This document shows, piece after piece, positions 38,003-47,181 of a DNA stretch of 64,000 nucleotides. Each line of letters opens with the position of its first letter. Within the stretch, counting starts at the first letter, position 1. The stretch is from CAZUDO01 sp964618895. Lineage in GTDB: Bacteria; Desulfobacterota; Binatia; DP-6. The DNA is taken from NCBI GenBank assembly GCA_964618895.1, contig CAZUDO010000068.1, forward strand, positions 1 to 64,000, given 5' to 3'. A program made the position numbers and the translations under genes. A model generated the notes under the pieces. The model searched no databases. It was given only the letters and a program-made list of their open reading frames with translations, and was not told where the DNA came from.

Positions 38003-38779
38003 ATGTACAGATCGCTCGTCCGTTGCCTGATCGCTCTCACCGCCGTCGCTGCCGTCGCCAACAGCACCCCCGCACGCGCGGGTGCCGGCGTCGACGCCAG
38101 CATCGGCATCCCGTCGACCATGGTCGCCAGCATCACGGCGGACAGCTGCAGCAACAACCCCGGCCCGTTCATCACCCTCGAGGGCGAGCTGCGCCTGGGG
38201 GGCCTCACCGCCCGCCTCATCTTCCGCAACAACGTGAAGGGTACGCACACGCACACCGAGGACGTGGCCGCGGACGTGGTCATCATCCCGGCCGGCGAGT
38301 CCATCCGCTTCGCCAAGCAGCCGCCCCAGGGCGGCGTGGGCGGCAACCCGCGCATCTACCTGCAGCTCCTCGACGGCGCCGGCAACGCGCTCACCAGCCC
38401 GACGTTCCTCGGCCGCTGCGTGCAAGGGCTCGACGCCGCGGTGCCCTTCGTCCTGCCCACCGACGTGGCGCTGGACGTGACCAGCGGCGACTGCCTCAAC
38501 CACCCCGGTCCGTTCATCACGCTCGAGGGCGAGTTGGCCTTCGGCGGGCTGAACGCCCGCCTCATCTTCCAGAACAACGTCAAGGGCACGCACACCCACA
38601 CCGAGGACGTGACCGTCGACGTGGTCATCCTCCCCGCCGGCGAGTCGATCACCTTCGCCAAGCAGCCGCCGCTGGGCGGCGTAGGCGGCAACCCGCGCAT
38701 CTCGCTCCAGTTCCTGGATGGGAACGGGAACGCGCTCGGCGGCGAGATCTTCCTCGGCCGCTGCGTCCAGCTGAATTAG
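38003..38779 (+). CDS. Secreted protein with two tandem copies of an unnamed domain
   Basis: The 258-residue protein has a signal peptide (to TPARA at about residue 26) and two roughly 100-residue copies of one domain, at about 40-142 and 154-256. Each copy contains NxPGPFITLEGEL, GGLxARLIFxNNVKGTHTHT, VxIxPAGESIxFAKQPP and FLGRCVQ. Matching residues between copies are far above chance. I know no function; the THTHTED histidine/acid cluster could bind a metal. A promoter (37928) and an AAGGAGG site precede it, and hairpins follow it. Confidence 0.8.
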   Translation: MYRSLVRCLIALTAVAAVANSTPARAGAGVDASIGIPSTMVASITADSCSNNPGPFITLEGELRLGGLTARLIFRNNVKGTHTHTEDVAADVVIIPAGESIRFAKQPPQGGVGGNPRIYLQLLDGAGNALTSPTFLGRCVQGLDAAVPFVLPTDVALDVTSGDCLNHPGPFITLEGELAFGGLNARLIFQNNVKGTHTHTEDVTVDVVILPAGESITFAKQPPLGGVGGNPRISLQFLDGNGNALGGEIFLGRCVQLN

Positions 38780-38793
38780 CTAGTGGAGGGCAA

Positions 38794-38886
38794 GCGAGGC
38801 GCGGCTTCGCTGCGCCTCGCGCGGGGTCCGGGGCCATCGGAGGAGCGCAGCCCGCGCAGCGGGCGAGCACCGCACGGGGCCCCGGA
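38794..38886. repeat. Compound hairpins, terminator or REP-like element
   Basis: Three stems lie in a row: GCGAGGCGC (38794-38802) with GCGCCTCGC (38812-38820); TCCGGGGCC (38827-38835) with GGCCCCGGA (38878-38886); and inside it GCCCGC (38850-38855) with GCGGGC (38859-38864). The arrangement is that of a strong terminator or of an intergenic repeat of the REP kind. It fills most of the gap between two genes read in the same direction. Confidence 0.5.
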
Positions 38887-38941
38887 ATCTGCTCGACGGC
38901 GGGGGGTCACCGGAGTAGAGGGACGGGAGGTGCGCAGCCTC

Positions 38942-39355
38942 ATGATCGCCCTGCTCTGGCTCGGGTCGGCCGCCGGCGCGGCCCCGCCTGAGGTGGCCCG
39001 CCCCGCGGCCGGTCGGCTGCGCCCGCCCGAGGTGGTGGCCTGTCCACGCGATCACCTGACCGTCTACGCCGGCCGGGTTCTGACGTACGACCGCGGGCCG
39101 CGCAGCCTTTCCGTCCGCATCCGCACCGACTGGGATACCACCGAGGAGGTGCGGCTCGCCGTCCCCGCGGGCGGGACGCTCGCCAGTCGTTGTCTCCTCG
39201 ACGGGGCGCCGTTCGGCGACGACGACTGGGCGACGATCGAGGCGAGCCCGGGCCGGCTCCGGCCCGGGATGCGGGCGGCCGCGTGGGTGTGCGACGACGG
39301 AACCCCGCCTGTGCTCGACTGGCGACCCGGGGCGGGCGAGCCGCCGGCGCGCTGA
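38942..39355 (+). CDS. Small exported hypothetical protein
   Basis: The 137-residue product starts with a short hydrophobic leader (MIALLWLGSAAGAAPP). It continues with VACPRDHLTVYAGRVLTYDR and SVRIRTDWDTTEEVRLAVPA, suggesting a small beta-rich domain, perhaps of the OB type. No family is recognised. ATG 38942 is chosen for the leader; a GTG at 38930 is also possible. The neighbouring protease gene converges on it with 7 bases between. Confidence 0.5.
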   Translation: MIALLWLGSAAGAAPPEVARPAAGRLRPPEVVACPRDHLTVYAGRVLTYDRGPRSLSVRIRTDWDTTEEVRLAVPAGGTLASRCLLDGAPFGDDDWATIEASPGRLRPGMRAAAWVCDDGTPPVLDWRPGAGEPPAR

Positions 39356-39362
39356 CGATCGC

Positions 39363-40340
39363 CTACTGGCGATAGCTCCCGTACATCGTGTTCATGCGCA
39401 CGGACTGGCCGGCGGTGAAGCGGTACATGCAGGCGTCGTCGGAGTAGTCCATGAAATTCTCGATCGGATCGCGGCCCGTGCTCCGGCAGGTATCACGCCC
39501 GACGGGGCAGCCGAAGGCCGGGAACTGCTCCCCCGCCGTGTCGCTCACGTAGTCGCCCCACTTGGAACAGCCGCCCTGGAAGGTGTGGTAGAGGCCGAGC
39601 CAGTGGCCCACCTCGTGGGTGGCCGTGTCCCCCAGGTGATAGGGCACGGCGCTGCCGCCGGGGAGCGAAGCGTGCAGGACCACGATGCCGTCGTCGATGG
39701 GATTGCTGGCGGCGCGCCACGGGAAGGTCGCCCACCCGAGGATCCCGCCGCCGGGATCGCACGTATAGAGGTTGAGCACATTCCCCCCAACCTTGCGGAG
39801 CGCCGTCTTGGCCTGCCGTTCCTCCAGCGACCCGGGCACCATCGTGTACCAGGCGGCGTTGGTGGTTCGGTCGACGCCCGCGAGCGTGAAGGAGAACAAC
39901 GTGGCCGCGCCGCCGCTGACGCCCCCGAAGGCGGCGTTCAGGACGGCGAGTTGCTGCAGGATCATGGCATCGGACACGTTGCCGTTCTGGACGCCGGGCC
40001 CGGTGTTGATGACGTGGACCCAGACGGGGATGCTGACCGGCGTCGTGATGACCACCGGCGGCGCCGGTCGCTTGTGGCCGTTGCCGCCGCCGCCGCGGTC
40101 CGCGAGCCAGCGCTCGACGTCCTTCTCGACGCGATCGGTCTCGATGTCGTCGACGTGGCGGGTGGCGCAGCGCGCCCCGCTGTCGACGAACGCGGCCTGG
40201 CTGCGCCAGCTGCGGCCGCCGAGCGCGAACGGCCGCTCACCCGCGTCGGCCCCGAGCCCCTGTGCCGCCGCCGAGAACGCGCACAGCCCCATGCCCGCCG
40301 CGGCGAGCGCCGCGATGCGGAGATCCTTCTCCATTCTCAT
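39363..40340 (-). CDS. Secreted zinc metalloprotease (M43 cytophagalysin-like)
   Basis: The 325-residue protein has a signal peptide (to SAAAQ at about residue 27), a propeptide-like stretch and a catalytic domain. It carries THEVGHWLGLYHTF, the HExxHxxGxxH zinc site, and ENFMDYSDDACM, a Met-turn. Other matches are SIPVWVHVINTGPG and ADINxQL-like motifs of the pappalysin/M43 family. It should act outside the cytoplasm on proteins. Cysteines around the active site suggest disulphides. Confidence 0.9.
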   Translation of the reverse strand: MRMEKDLRIAALAAAGMGLCAFSAAAQGLGADAGERPFALGGRSWRSQAAFVDSGARCATRHVDDIETDRVEKDVERWLADRGGGGNGHKRPAPPVVITTPVSIPVWVHVINTGPGVQNGNVSDAMILQQLAVLNAAFGGVSGGAATLFSFTLAGVDRTTNAAWYTMVPGSLEERQAKTALRKVGGNVLNLYTCDPGGGILGWATFPWRAASNPIDDGIVVLHASLPGGSAVPYHLGDTATHEVGHWLGLYHTFQGGCSKWGDYVSDTAGEQFPAFGCPVGRDTCRSTGRDPIENFMDYSDDACMYRFTAGQSVRMNTMYGSYRQ

Positions 40341-40418
40341 AGGCCCATCCCCCCTTCGGCAGCGACCCTAACAGCCCGCGCCGCGACTATCACGCGCGAC
40401 GCACCCGGACCAACGCCC

Positions 40419-42290
40419 TCAGCCGACCGGCGGGGGCGCCGCCTGCCGGTTCGTGCGCGGCCCGCGCGGCCGGAACGCCTGCCGGAGCTCGCGCTTGCGC
40501 ACCCGGACGGCGTCGGGCGTGATCTCGACCAGCTCGTCGTCGTCGATCCAGGCGAGGCCCTCTTCGAGCCCGATGTGGCGGTGCGGCACCAGGCGGACGG
40601 CCTCGTCGTGCCCCGACGCGCGCATGTTGCTGAGCTTCTTCTCGCGACAGACGTTCACGTCGAGGTTGACGTCGCGCGAGTACTCGCCCACCACCATGCC
40701 CTCGTACACGGGCGTGCCGGCCGGGATGAAGATCACGCCGCGCTCCTGGAGGTGGAAGATGGCGTAGGGCGTGGCCGTCCCCTGGCGGTCGGATACCATG
40801 GCGCCGTTGGTGCGCGCCGGGATGGGGCCGGCCCAGGGGATGTAGCCGTTGAAGAGCGCGTTCAGCGTGGCCGTGCCGCGCGTCTCGGTCAGGAAAAGCG
40901 ACCGGAAGCCGATCAGCCCGCGCGACGGGATGGTGTACTCGACCCGGACACGCCTGCCGCCGGTGTGGTCCATGCGCGTCATGATCCCGCGCCGCACGCC
41001 CAGGAGCTGGGTCACGACGCCGACGTAGTCCTCGGGAACGTCGATCAGGAGCAGCTCGGTCGGCTCTTCCACCTTGCCATCGCGCTCGCGCACCACGACC
41101 GCGGGCTTCGACACCTGCAGCTCGAAGCCCTCGCGCCGCATGGTCTCGATCAGGATGGCGAGCTGCAGCTCGCCGCGGCCGAGAACGCGGAAACTGTCGG
41201 TGGAGTCGGTCTCCTCGACGCGCAGGCTCACGTTGCGGCGCCCCTCGTGGAACAGGCGCTCGCGCACGTTGCGCGTCGTCACCCGGCTGCCCGAGCGACC
41301 CGCCCAGGGGCTGGTGTTCACGCCGAAGATCATGGCGATGGTGGGCTCGTCGACGCGGATGAGGGGCAGCACGTGCGGTCGCTCGCGGTCGGTGACCGTC
41401 TCGCCAATCTGGATGTCCTCGATGCCGGCGATGGCGACGATGTCGCCGGCCAGCGCGCGCTCGACCTCGACGCGCTTCAACCCCTGCCAGCCGTACACGC
41501 GCGTCAGCTTGCACGCGACCTGGGTGCCGTCGCCCCGGCAGAGCGCGTACTCGCCCGCCGGCACCAGCTCGCCCGCCACCACGCGCCCGATGGCCAGCCG
41601 GCCGACGTAGTCGTCGTAGTCGAGGTTATTGGCCTGGAAGCACGGAAGCTGGTCGGGTTCGTGCAATGGGCCTGGGAGCCCGTCGACCACCGCCTGGAAG
41701 AGCGGCGTCAGATCCTCCGCCTGGTCCTCGAGCGTCCGGCCGGCCGTGCCGGCGCGGGCGTTGGTGTACAGGACCGGGAAGTCGAGCTGGTCCTCGTTGG
41801 CGCCCAAGTCGATGAAGAGGCCGTAGACCTCGTCCAACACCTCGGTGGGGCGGGCGTCAGGGCGGTCGATCTTGTTCAGGCAGACGATCGGTGGGAGGCC
41901 GGCGGCCAGCGCCTTGCCGAGCACGAACCGGGTCTGCGGCAGCGGGCCCTCGGAGGCGTCGACCAGGAGGAGCACCCCGTCGACCATCGCCAGCGTGCGC
42001 TCGACCTCGCCCCCGAAGTCGGCGTGTCCCGGCGTGTCGACGATATTGATGCGCACGTCGCGCCAGATGACGGTGGTGTTCTTGGCCAGGATGGTGATGC
42101 CGCGCTCGCGCTCGAGGACGTTCGAGTCCATCACCCGCTCCACCACCGCCTGGTTGGCGCGGAAGACGCCCGTCTGGTGCAGCATGGCGTCGATCAGCGT
42201 CGTCTTGCCGTGGTCGACGTGCGCGATGATGGCGATGTTGCGCACGTCGGCGCGGCGAGCGGAAGCAATCGTGGTGGCGGGAACCAACAT
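40419..42290 (-). CDS. typA: Ribosome-associated GTPase TypA/BipA
   Basis: The 623-residue GTPase has G1 AHVDHGKTT, G2 in RERGITILAKN, G3 DTPGHADF and G4 NKIDRPDARP. The EF-G-like domains follow, then the BipA-specific C-terminus (ARTNGAMVSDRQGTATPYAI, DVNVCREKKLSNMRASG). TypA helps ribosome assembly at low temperature and under stress. The long ATG at 42290 is used; the family core begins about 15 residues later at VRNIAII. The rest of the 202-base gap to sufT shows nothing. Confidence 0.96.
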   Translation of the reverse strand: MLVPATTIASARRADVRNIAIIAHVDHGKTTLIDAMLHQTGVFRANQAVVERVMDSNVLERERGITILAKNTTVIWRDVRINIVDTPGHADFGGEVERTLAMVDGVLLLVDASEGPLPQTRFVLGKALAAGLPPIVCLNKIDRPDARPTEVLDEVYGLFIDLGANEDQLDFPVLYTNARAGTAGRTLEDQAEDLTPLFQAVVDGLPGPLHEPDQLPCFQANNLDYDDYVGRLAIGRVVAGELVPAGEYALCRGDGTQVACKLTRVYGWQGLKRVEVERALAGDIVAIAGIEDIQIGETVTDRERPHVLPLIRVDEPTIAMIFGVNTSPWAGRSGSRVTTRNVRERLFHEGRRNVSLRVEETDSTDSFRVLGRGELQLAILIETMRREGFELQVSKPAVVVRERDGKVEEPTELLLIDVPEDYVGVVTQLLGVRRGIMTRMDHTGGRRVRVEYTIPSRGLIGFRSLFLTETRGTATLNALFNGYIPWAGPIPARTNGAMVSDRQGTATPYAIFHLQERGVIFIPAGTPVYEGMVVGEYSRDVNLDVNVCREKKLSNMRASGHDEAVRLVPHRHIGLEEGLAWIDDDELVEITPDAVRVRKRELRQAFRPRGPRTNRQAAPPPVG

Positions 42291-42492
42291 GAGAATCGGG
42301 TATATTGACGCGCTGCGCCGGGCGGGTCAACTCGGAGACAGGCGACACGGCTGGAGGCCAGGCACGGAGCACCCACCGCTGGGACGGGCCGATCGCCTTC
42401 GCCCTCGACGTCCTGCCCGCCGTCGGGCGGTGACCCGCCTGGCGGCATCCCGGCGGCCGGGCTAGGATGCGCCGCAGAGTGGAGGGCACACG

Positions 42493-43032
42493 ATGATCGA
42501 GCAGGTCGAGTTGCACCGCGATTGCGACGCGGTCGAGGTCCCGGCCGGTACCCCGGTGGTGCTGGAGAAAGGGACGGAGGTCATGATCACGCAGGCCCTG
42601 GGTGGGTCGTTCACGCTCCGGGTCCCGGCCTACGGCGGCCTCTTCCGCATCGCCGGCAAGGACGCGGATGCGCTCGGGAAGGAGCCCCTGGCCACACCCG
42701 ATTCGACGGCCGCGGGCGGCGATCTCGAACAGCTGGTGTGGGACCAGCTGCGCACCTGCTACGATCCCGAGATCCCGGTCAACATCGTCGACCTCGGCCT
42801 AGTGTACGACATGCGTGTCACGGCGGAGGCCGGGGGCCAGAGTCGCGTCGACGTGAGGATGACCCTCACCGCGCCCGGGTGCGGCATGGGCGGGTCGATC
42901 GCCGCCGACGCCCGCCAGAAGCTGCTCGGCCTGCCCGGGGTGGGCGATGCCGACGTGGAGATCGTGTGGGACCCGCCGTGGAACCCCCAGATGATCTCGC
43001 CCGAGGGCAAAGAGCGCCTCGGGATGGCGTAA
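42493..43032 (+). CDS. sufT: Fe-S cluster assembly factor SufT-like (MIP18 family)
   Basis: The 179-residue protein has an N-terminal SufT-like segment (GTPVVLEKGTEVMITQALGGSFTL) and a MIP18/DUF59 domain: YDPEIPVNIVDLGLVYDMRV, TLTAPGCGMGG with the conserved cysteine, and VEIVWDPPWNPQMIS. SufT aids maturation of iron-sulphur proteins. The start codon follows GAGGG. It stands alone, with no other suf genes nearby. Confidence 0.9.
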   Translation: MIEQVELHRDCDAVEVPAGTPVVLEKGTEVMITQALGGSFTLRVPAYGGLFRIAGKDADALGKEPLATPDSTAAGGDLEQLVWDQLRTCYDPEIPVNIVDLGLVYDMRVTAEAGGQSRVDVRMTLTAPGCGMGGSIAADARQKLLGLPGVGDADVEIVWDPPWNPQMISPEGKERLGMA

Positions 43033-43041
43033 CGCCCCGGC

Positions 43042-43458
43042 TCAGAAGTCGTATTCGACGCTCAGCCGGACGACCGAGCCCTGACGGCGCACCCTGTACG
43101 TGCTCTCGTGGTCGTAGACCAGCGCGGGCATCCATCCCCGATGGGCCCTGGGCAGCAGGTCCAGGGACAGCATGCGATCGGTGTCGATCGCCTCGGCGAA
43201 CTCGGCCGGGTCGCGGTCGAAGTCGACCGCGTAGAGATCGGGGATGTGCATCCGCGGCGGGATGATCCACAGCCCCGCCCCGTGCGACGCATGGTGGGCG
43301 CCGGTCACGGCCGACGCGCCGAGTGCCACGGCGGCCACCAATGGGAGAAGCAACTGCGTTTCGCCATCGGCTGCGAAGGCACGCGCCGGTAGCATCACTA
43401 CCGTCATCAATGCCGCGAGTGCGTTACGCGCCGCGGCGTTCCGCCGCGTGATCCTCAT
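43042..43458 (-). CDS. Small exported hypothetical protein
   Basis: The 138-residue product has a signal peptide (to ARAFA at about residue 29), a second hydrophobic stretch (LLLPLVAAVALGASAV) and a polar C-terminal half ending in VRLSVEYDF, reminiscent of the last strand of an outer-membrane protein. HHASHG (about 55-60) is a small histidine cluster. No family is known to me. ATG 43458 gives the signal; an upstream ATG at 43491 is possible. It converges on sufT with 9 bases between. Confidence 0.5.
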   Translation of the reverse strand: MRITRRNAAARNALAALMTVVMLPARAFAADGETQLLLPLVAAVALGASAVTGAHHASHGAGLWIIPPRMHIPDLYAVDFDRDPAEFAEAIDTDRMLSLDLLPRAHRGWMPALVYDHESTYRVRRQGSVVRLSVEYDF

Positions 43459-43688
43459 GCAGCAAGTGGCGTGCCCCGTCCATGCCAGCACGGCGGGACG
43501 ACGGTTCGACGCGAGAACCCGCGCGCGCTCCTACCGATGGCGGGGTCAGGACCGGCGATCGCGTGACGCTTGCAGATAAGTCATATCGTGCAGCTAGATC
43601 TCATCTCTACGACCAAACCCGTGGTCTTCGGGACGCCGCGTCATCGTCCTCGCTGTGCGCCTTGCGCAGAGGACGACAGGTGGGGCGA

Positions 43689-45005
43689 CTAGGCGGGAGG
43701 CGCAGCCGGCTGCCCAGCGCCCCGGCCGCGGCGGCGGCGCCCACCACGCCGGCGCCGCCGCCGTGCGCCGGTGCGCGCCGGTTCCGTCCCGGTGCCTTCC
43801 TCGGCAGCGGCCGCGTCCGCGGGCGCCTCGCCACCTTCGCCTTCGTCGTCGTCCGGGGGAACCTCGGGGGTGTCGTCGGCGCCGCCCACGGCCTGATAGG
43901 CCGTGTCGTCGCCGGCGTCGGCCACGCCCGAGGCTGGGGCTTCGTCGACCAGCCGAATCGTTCCGGCGCGACTCACCTCGATCTCTTTGATGCGTCGCAG
44001 ACGGGTGATCAAGCGGAGCGAGCCCGTTGGCCGGCTGAAGCCGCGCACCTTCAAGGCGTTGGACAGCGCGTCCAGCGTGATCGACCGGCCAGGGGTGGCG
44101 TCGATCAGCTGGCGGACGACGGCGATGATCTCGTCGTGGGGTGCGGTCTGTCGCTCGACGTCCTCGTCGGCAGTGTTCGCCGCCGGCGCGCGCGCGACCA
44201 TGCTGGTCCCGCTGCTGCGGCGGGTGCCGCCCCCGCGACGCCCGCCACGGCTGCGACGGCGCGAGCGTCCTTCGACCGCCGGCTCCTCGACCGGAACCTC
44301 GCCGACGACCCCGGCCAGTGCCCGGTACGACAGCCGACGGAAGGCGACCCCGAGACTGGCGGCCACGTCGCCCACGGCGTCGAAGGCCTGGTCGTCGGTG
44401 ATCACCTCGATGGAGTCCCCCGCCCGTGCACTGGCGAGCCAGACCCCGGCCCCGACGGCGATGCGCAGGTCGCTCCAGTCGCGGACACCGACCGACGGCG
44501 CGCTATGGACGAGCTGCGCGCCATGACGGGCCAGGTAGCGGGCCGTCTCGTGCGACACGACGCGCCAGTTGCCCACCGCGATCAGATCCGTAGCGCGGGC
44601 GATCCGATCGATGGCCAGGTGCGCCATCACTTGCGCCACGTGGGCGGGCCGGCTGGTGTTCTCGACGTCGAAGAAGATGGCGCGCCGGCTGGTGGGGTGG
44701 GGGCGCGGGACCGGCGGCACGTAGCGGGAGGCGAACCCCGGCTCCGGCGTGCTCGTCGGTGGGAGCTCATGGGGTATCGCGTCGGCCGGGAGGTCATCCG
44801 CCGGCAACTCGTCGGCCGGAAGCGTCTCGACCACCAGCACAGCGGGCTCCGAGGCCGCCGGCACCTCCGCGTCATCCCCGGCCACCGCGGCCTGGCTGTC
44901 CACCGGCACCGCCCGTCGTCGACGGGACCGACCGCCACGGCTCCTGCGCTTTCGTCCCGGGGGCTTCTCGGCCGTCACGACCTGCCTCGCATGGACGCGC
45001 ACCAT
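43689..45005 (-). CDS. NYN-domain (PIN-like) protein with HTH and Arg-rich tail
   Basis: The 438-residue protein has a NYN ribonuclease-like domain (about 108-235) with RAIFFDVENTSRPA, IAVGNWRVVSHETARYLARH, AVGAGVWLASARAGDSIEVI and TDDQAFDAV; its conserved acidic residues fit the PIN-like active site. After an Arg-rich linker comes an OST-HTH/LOTUS-like segment (DEIIAVVRQLIDATPGRSIT...) and a very basic C-terminus rich in RRRRRGG. Such proteins probably act on structured RNA. ATG 45005 is chosen. The 230-base gap downstream shows no gene. Confidence 0.78.
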   Translation of the reverse strand: MVRVHARQVVTAEKPPGRKRRSRGGRSRRRRAVPVDSQAAVAGDDAEVPAASEPAVLVVETLPADELPADDLPADAIPHELPPTSTPEPGFASRYVPPVPRPHPTSRRAIFFDVENTSRPAHVAQVMAHLAIDRIARATDLIAVGNWRVVSHETARYLARHGAQLVHSAPSVGVRDWSDLRIAVGAGVWLASARAGDSIEVITDDQAFDAVGDVAASLGVAFRRLSYRALAGVVGEVPVEEPAVEGRSRRRSRGGRRGGGTRRSSGTSMVARAPAANTADEDVERQTAPHDEIIAVVRQLIDATPGRSITLDALSNALKVRGFSRPTGSLRLITRLRRIKEIEVSRAGTIRLVDEAPASGVADAGDDTAYQAVGGADDTPEVPPDDDEGEGGEAPADAAAAEEGTGTEPARTGARRRRRRGGRRRRGRGAGQPAAPPA

Positions 45006-45126
45006 AGCAAACGCTGTGCACCGGCGCGACGGGCGACGGGCTCCCGTCACGATTTCGTCGCTGCGTGTGCCACCCGCGCCCGTCCACGCTGGCAGCCGCC
45101 GTGGCACAGTCGATGCTGAGCCACGC

Positions 45127-46944
45127 ATGGGTCCGCCGAGGGGCACCGGAGCGCCCGCTGCAGGCACCTTCGATCTCGCCACCTTCAACCATTGGCTGTG
45201 CCTCACGCGCGTGCGGGCGGCCGGCGCGATCGCGGCCTTCAGCCTGGCGCTCGCCTGGCTCGAGGTGGGCGGCGTCAGCGTCGCACCAGCCCTCGGTGTC
45301 TGCGCTGGCCTCCTGCTCACGTCCTGGGTCGGGCTGGCCTGGCGCTGGCTGCCGCGGCACCCGTACATCTTTTTCCACGGCCAGACCCTCGTCGATCTCG
45401 CCGCGGTGACCCTCGGCCTTCACCTCGCGACCGAAGGCGTCACGACCATGGTGTTCCGGCCGGTGTTTGCGCTGATCGTGGTGCCGGCGAGCCTGATCTC
45501 GGTGCCGAGCGGTCTCGCGGTCGCCGCCCTCGCCAGCCTCGGGCACGAGCTGCTGCTCGGCCTCGAACGCGGCTTCTCGCTGGCGACGCTGGTGAGCCTC
45601 GAGTCGCTGGCTCCGAGCTTCCTCTTCTTCCTGGTGGCGCAGCAGTGCTTCTTCTACGGCGCCCACCTGGAGCAGAAGAACCAGGCCCTGGCCGGGCTGG
45701 CCACCCGCCTCGAGGACAACCGGCTGCGGCTCGCCGCCGAGCATCGCCTGTCCGCTGCCTTGGTCGATGTCGCGCGGACGCTCAGCTCGACCCTGGAAGC
45801 GCCGGAGCTGCTCGCGCGCATGAACCGGACCACGAGCAAGCGCCTGCGGGCCGACTGGACGGCGACCTTCCTCGTCGATGCGGCCCACGCCACCTACCGG
45901 CTCGCCGCCGTGACCGACGCCCCCGCGCACGCCCTCGGCGACGTGGCGCTCCCGCTGCGCAGCTTCCGTCCGGTGGAGCGTCTGCTCGACGAGCCGATCC
46001 TGGTCGTCACCGGCCCGGATGCCGCCCGCCTGCCCGCCCTGGTCGACGGCCCCGCCCTGCCAACCGTGGTCCTGGCGGCCCTCTACCGCGACAAGGTCCT
46101 GATCGGCTTTCTGGCCGTCGGCTACCACGCGATCCAGGACGCGGAGCTCGAGCCGGCCCTCGACCTCCTGGCGGGCATCGCCGAGCACGCCACCCTCGCG
46201 CTCGGCAACGTGCGCCTCCTGGACGAGGTGCGCCAGGCCAGCGCCATGAAGTCGGAGTTCGTCGGGGCCATCTCGCACGAGCTGCGCTCGCCCCTGAACG
46301 TCATGCTCGGCTACCTGGAGATGCTGCTCGACGGAGGCTGCGGCCCGCTCACCGCCGAGCAACGCCAGGTGCTCGAGCGTTCGCAACAGTACAGCCTGTC
46401 GTTGCTCGAGATGATCACTGCCCTGCTCGACCTGAACCGCCTGGAGGCCGGCCGGCTGCCCGTCGAACGCACCGCCGTCGCCCCACGTGCCCTGCTCGAG
46501 GAGATGGAGCGACAGCTCCCCGAGACGTGGCGGCGGCCGGAGGTGGCGTTCCGGGTCGACGTGTCGGCCGACCTCCCCGCCATCGCCACCGACGCGGGGA
46601 AGCTGAAGACCGTCGTCCGCAACCTGGTCCACAACGCGCTCAAGTTCACCGACCGGGGCCACGTCACCGTGGCCGCCGGGATGACGCCGGCCGGACACCT
46701 CGCGATCACAGTCGACGACACCGGGCACGGCATCCCGCCCGACGCCCTCGCCTACATCTTCGACATGTTTCGCCAGGTCCCTGGCGCCGGCGGCGGCGGC
46801 GTGGGTCTCGGCCTCCACCTGGTCCAGCGCCTCGTCCAGCTGCTCGGCGGCGACGTGCACGTCACCAGCACCGTCGGCCGCGGCACCCGCTTCACGATCA
46901 CGCTCCCGCTCGGGGCGCCCGCCGACACGGCCGAGGCCGCGTAG
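45127..46944 (+). CDS. Sensor histidine kinase with GAF domain
   Basis: The 605-residue kinase has about six N-terminal membrane segments (to about residue 180), a coiled coil (YGAHLEQKNQALAGLATRLE), a GAF-like domain (about 215-365), a HisKA domain with phospho-acceptor His384 in ISHELRSPLNVMLGYLEML, and an ATPase domain with NLVHNALKFTD (N box), VDDTGHGIPP (G1) and GVGLGLHLV (G2). No response regulator is next to it. The gene ends opposite another histidine kinase across the hairpin pair. Confidence 0.93.
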   Translation: MGPPRGTGAPAAGTFDLATFNHWLCLTRVRAAGAIAAFSLALAWLEVGGVSVAPALGVCAGLLLTSWVGLAWRWLPRHPYIFFHGQTLVDLAAVTLGLHLATEGVTTMVFRPVFALIVVPASLISVPSGLAVAALASLGHELLLGLERGFSLATLVSLESLAPSFLFFLVAQQCFFYGAHLEQKNQALAGLATRLEDNRLRLAAEHRLSAALVDVARTLSSTLEAPELLARMNRTTSKRLRADWTATFLVDAAHATYRLAAVTDAPAHALGDVALPLRSFRPVERLLDEPILVVTGPDAARLPALVDGPALPTVVLAALYRDKVLIGFLAVGYHAIQDAELEPALDLLAGIAEHATLALGNVRLLDEVRQASAMKSEFVGAISHELRSPLNVMLGYLEMLLDGGCGPLTAEQRQVLERSQQYSLSLLEMITALLDLNRLEAGRLPVERTAVAPRALLEEMERQLPETWRRPEVAFRVDVSADLPAIATDAGKLKTVVRNLVHNALKFTDRGHVTVAAGMTPAGHLAITVDDTGHGIPPDALAYIFDMFRQVPGAGGGGVGLGLHLVQRLVQLLGGDVHVTSTVGRGTRFTITLPLGAPADTAEAA

Positions 46945-46980
46945 CGTCGTCGGGCGCCGTCGTCCCCGTTACGGGCGGGC

Positions 46981-47091
46981 GGGACGGCGGGGGCGACGTC
47001 TCCGTTTCGATCGGCGCCGAGTGGAGCGGGCAACCACCGGCGCACTGCACATCGTCGCCTCAAGGCACTCCGACGTCGCCCCCGCCGTCCC
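46981..47091 (-). repeat. Hairpin element A (111 nt)
   Basis: The 20-base arms at 46981-47000 (GGGACGGCGGGGGCGACGTC) and 47072-47091 are perfect reverse complements, enclosing a 71-base loop. Read on the minus strand the loop begins GGAGTGCCTTGAG and ends CGAAACGGA. These ends match element B downstream in the same relative order. Two more base pairs extend the outer end of the stem. Confidence 0.85.
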
Positions 47092-47181
47092 GCTCCATCG
47101 CACCAACAGGACGCCACCGCGCGACGCGCACCGCGACGGCCGCTGCGCGTTCCGCGCGCACCGGCGTCGCGCACGCGAGTC

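Noticed and set aside
39585..42308. A 907-codon plus-strand frame over the protease and typA genes
   Set aside because: It runs through two real genes and the gap between them. TypA and the M43 protease on the minus strand explain the region fully.
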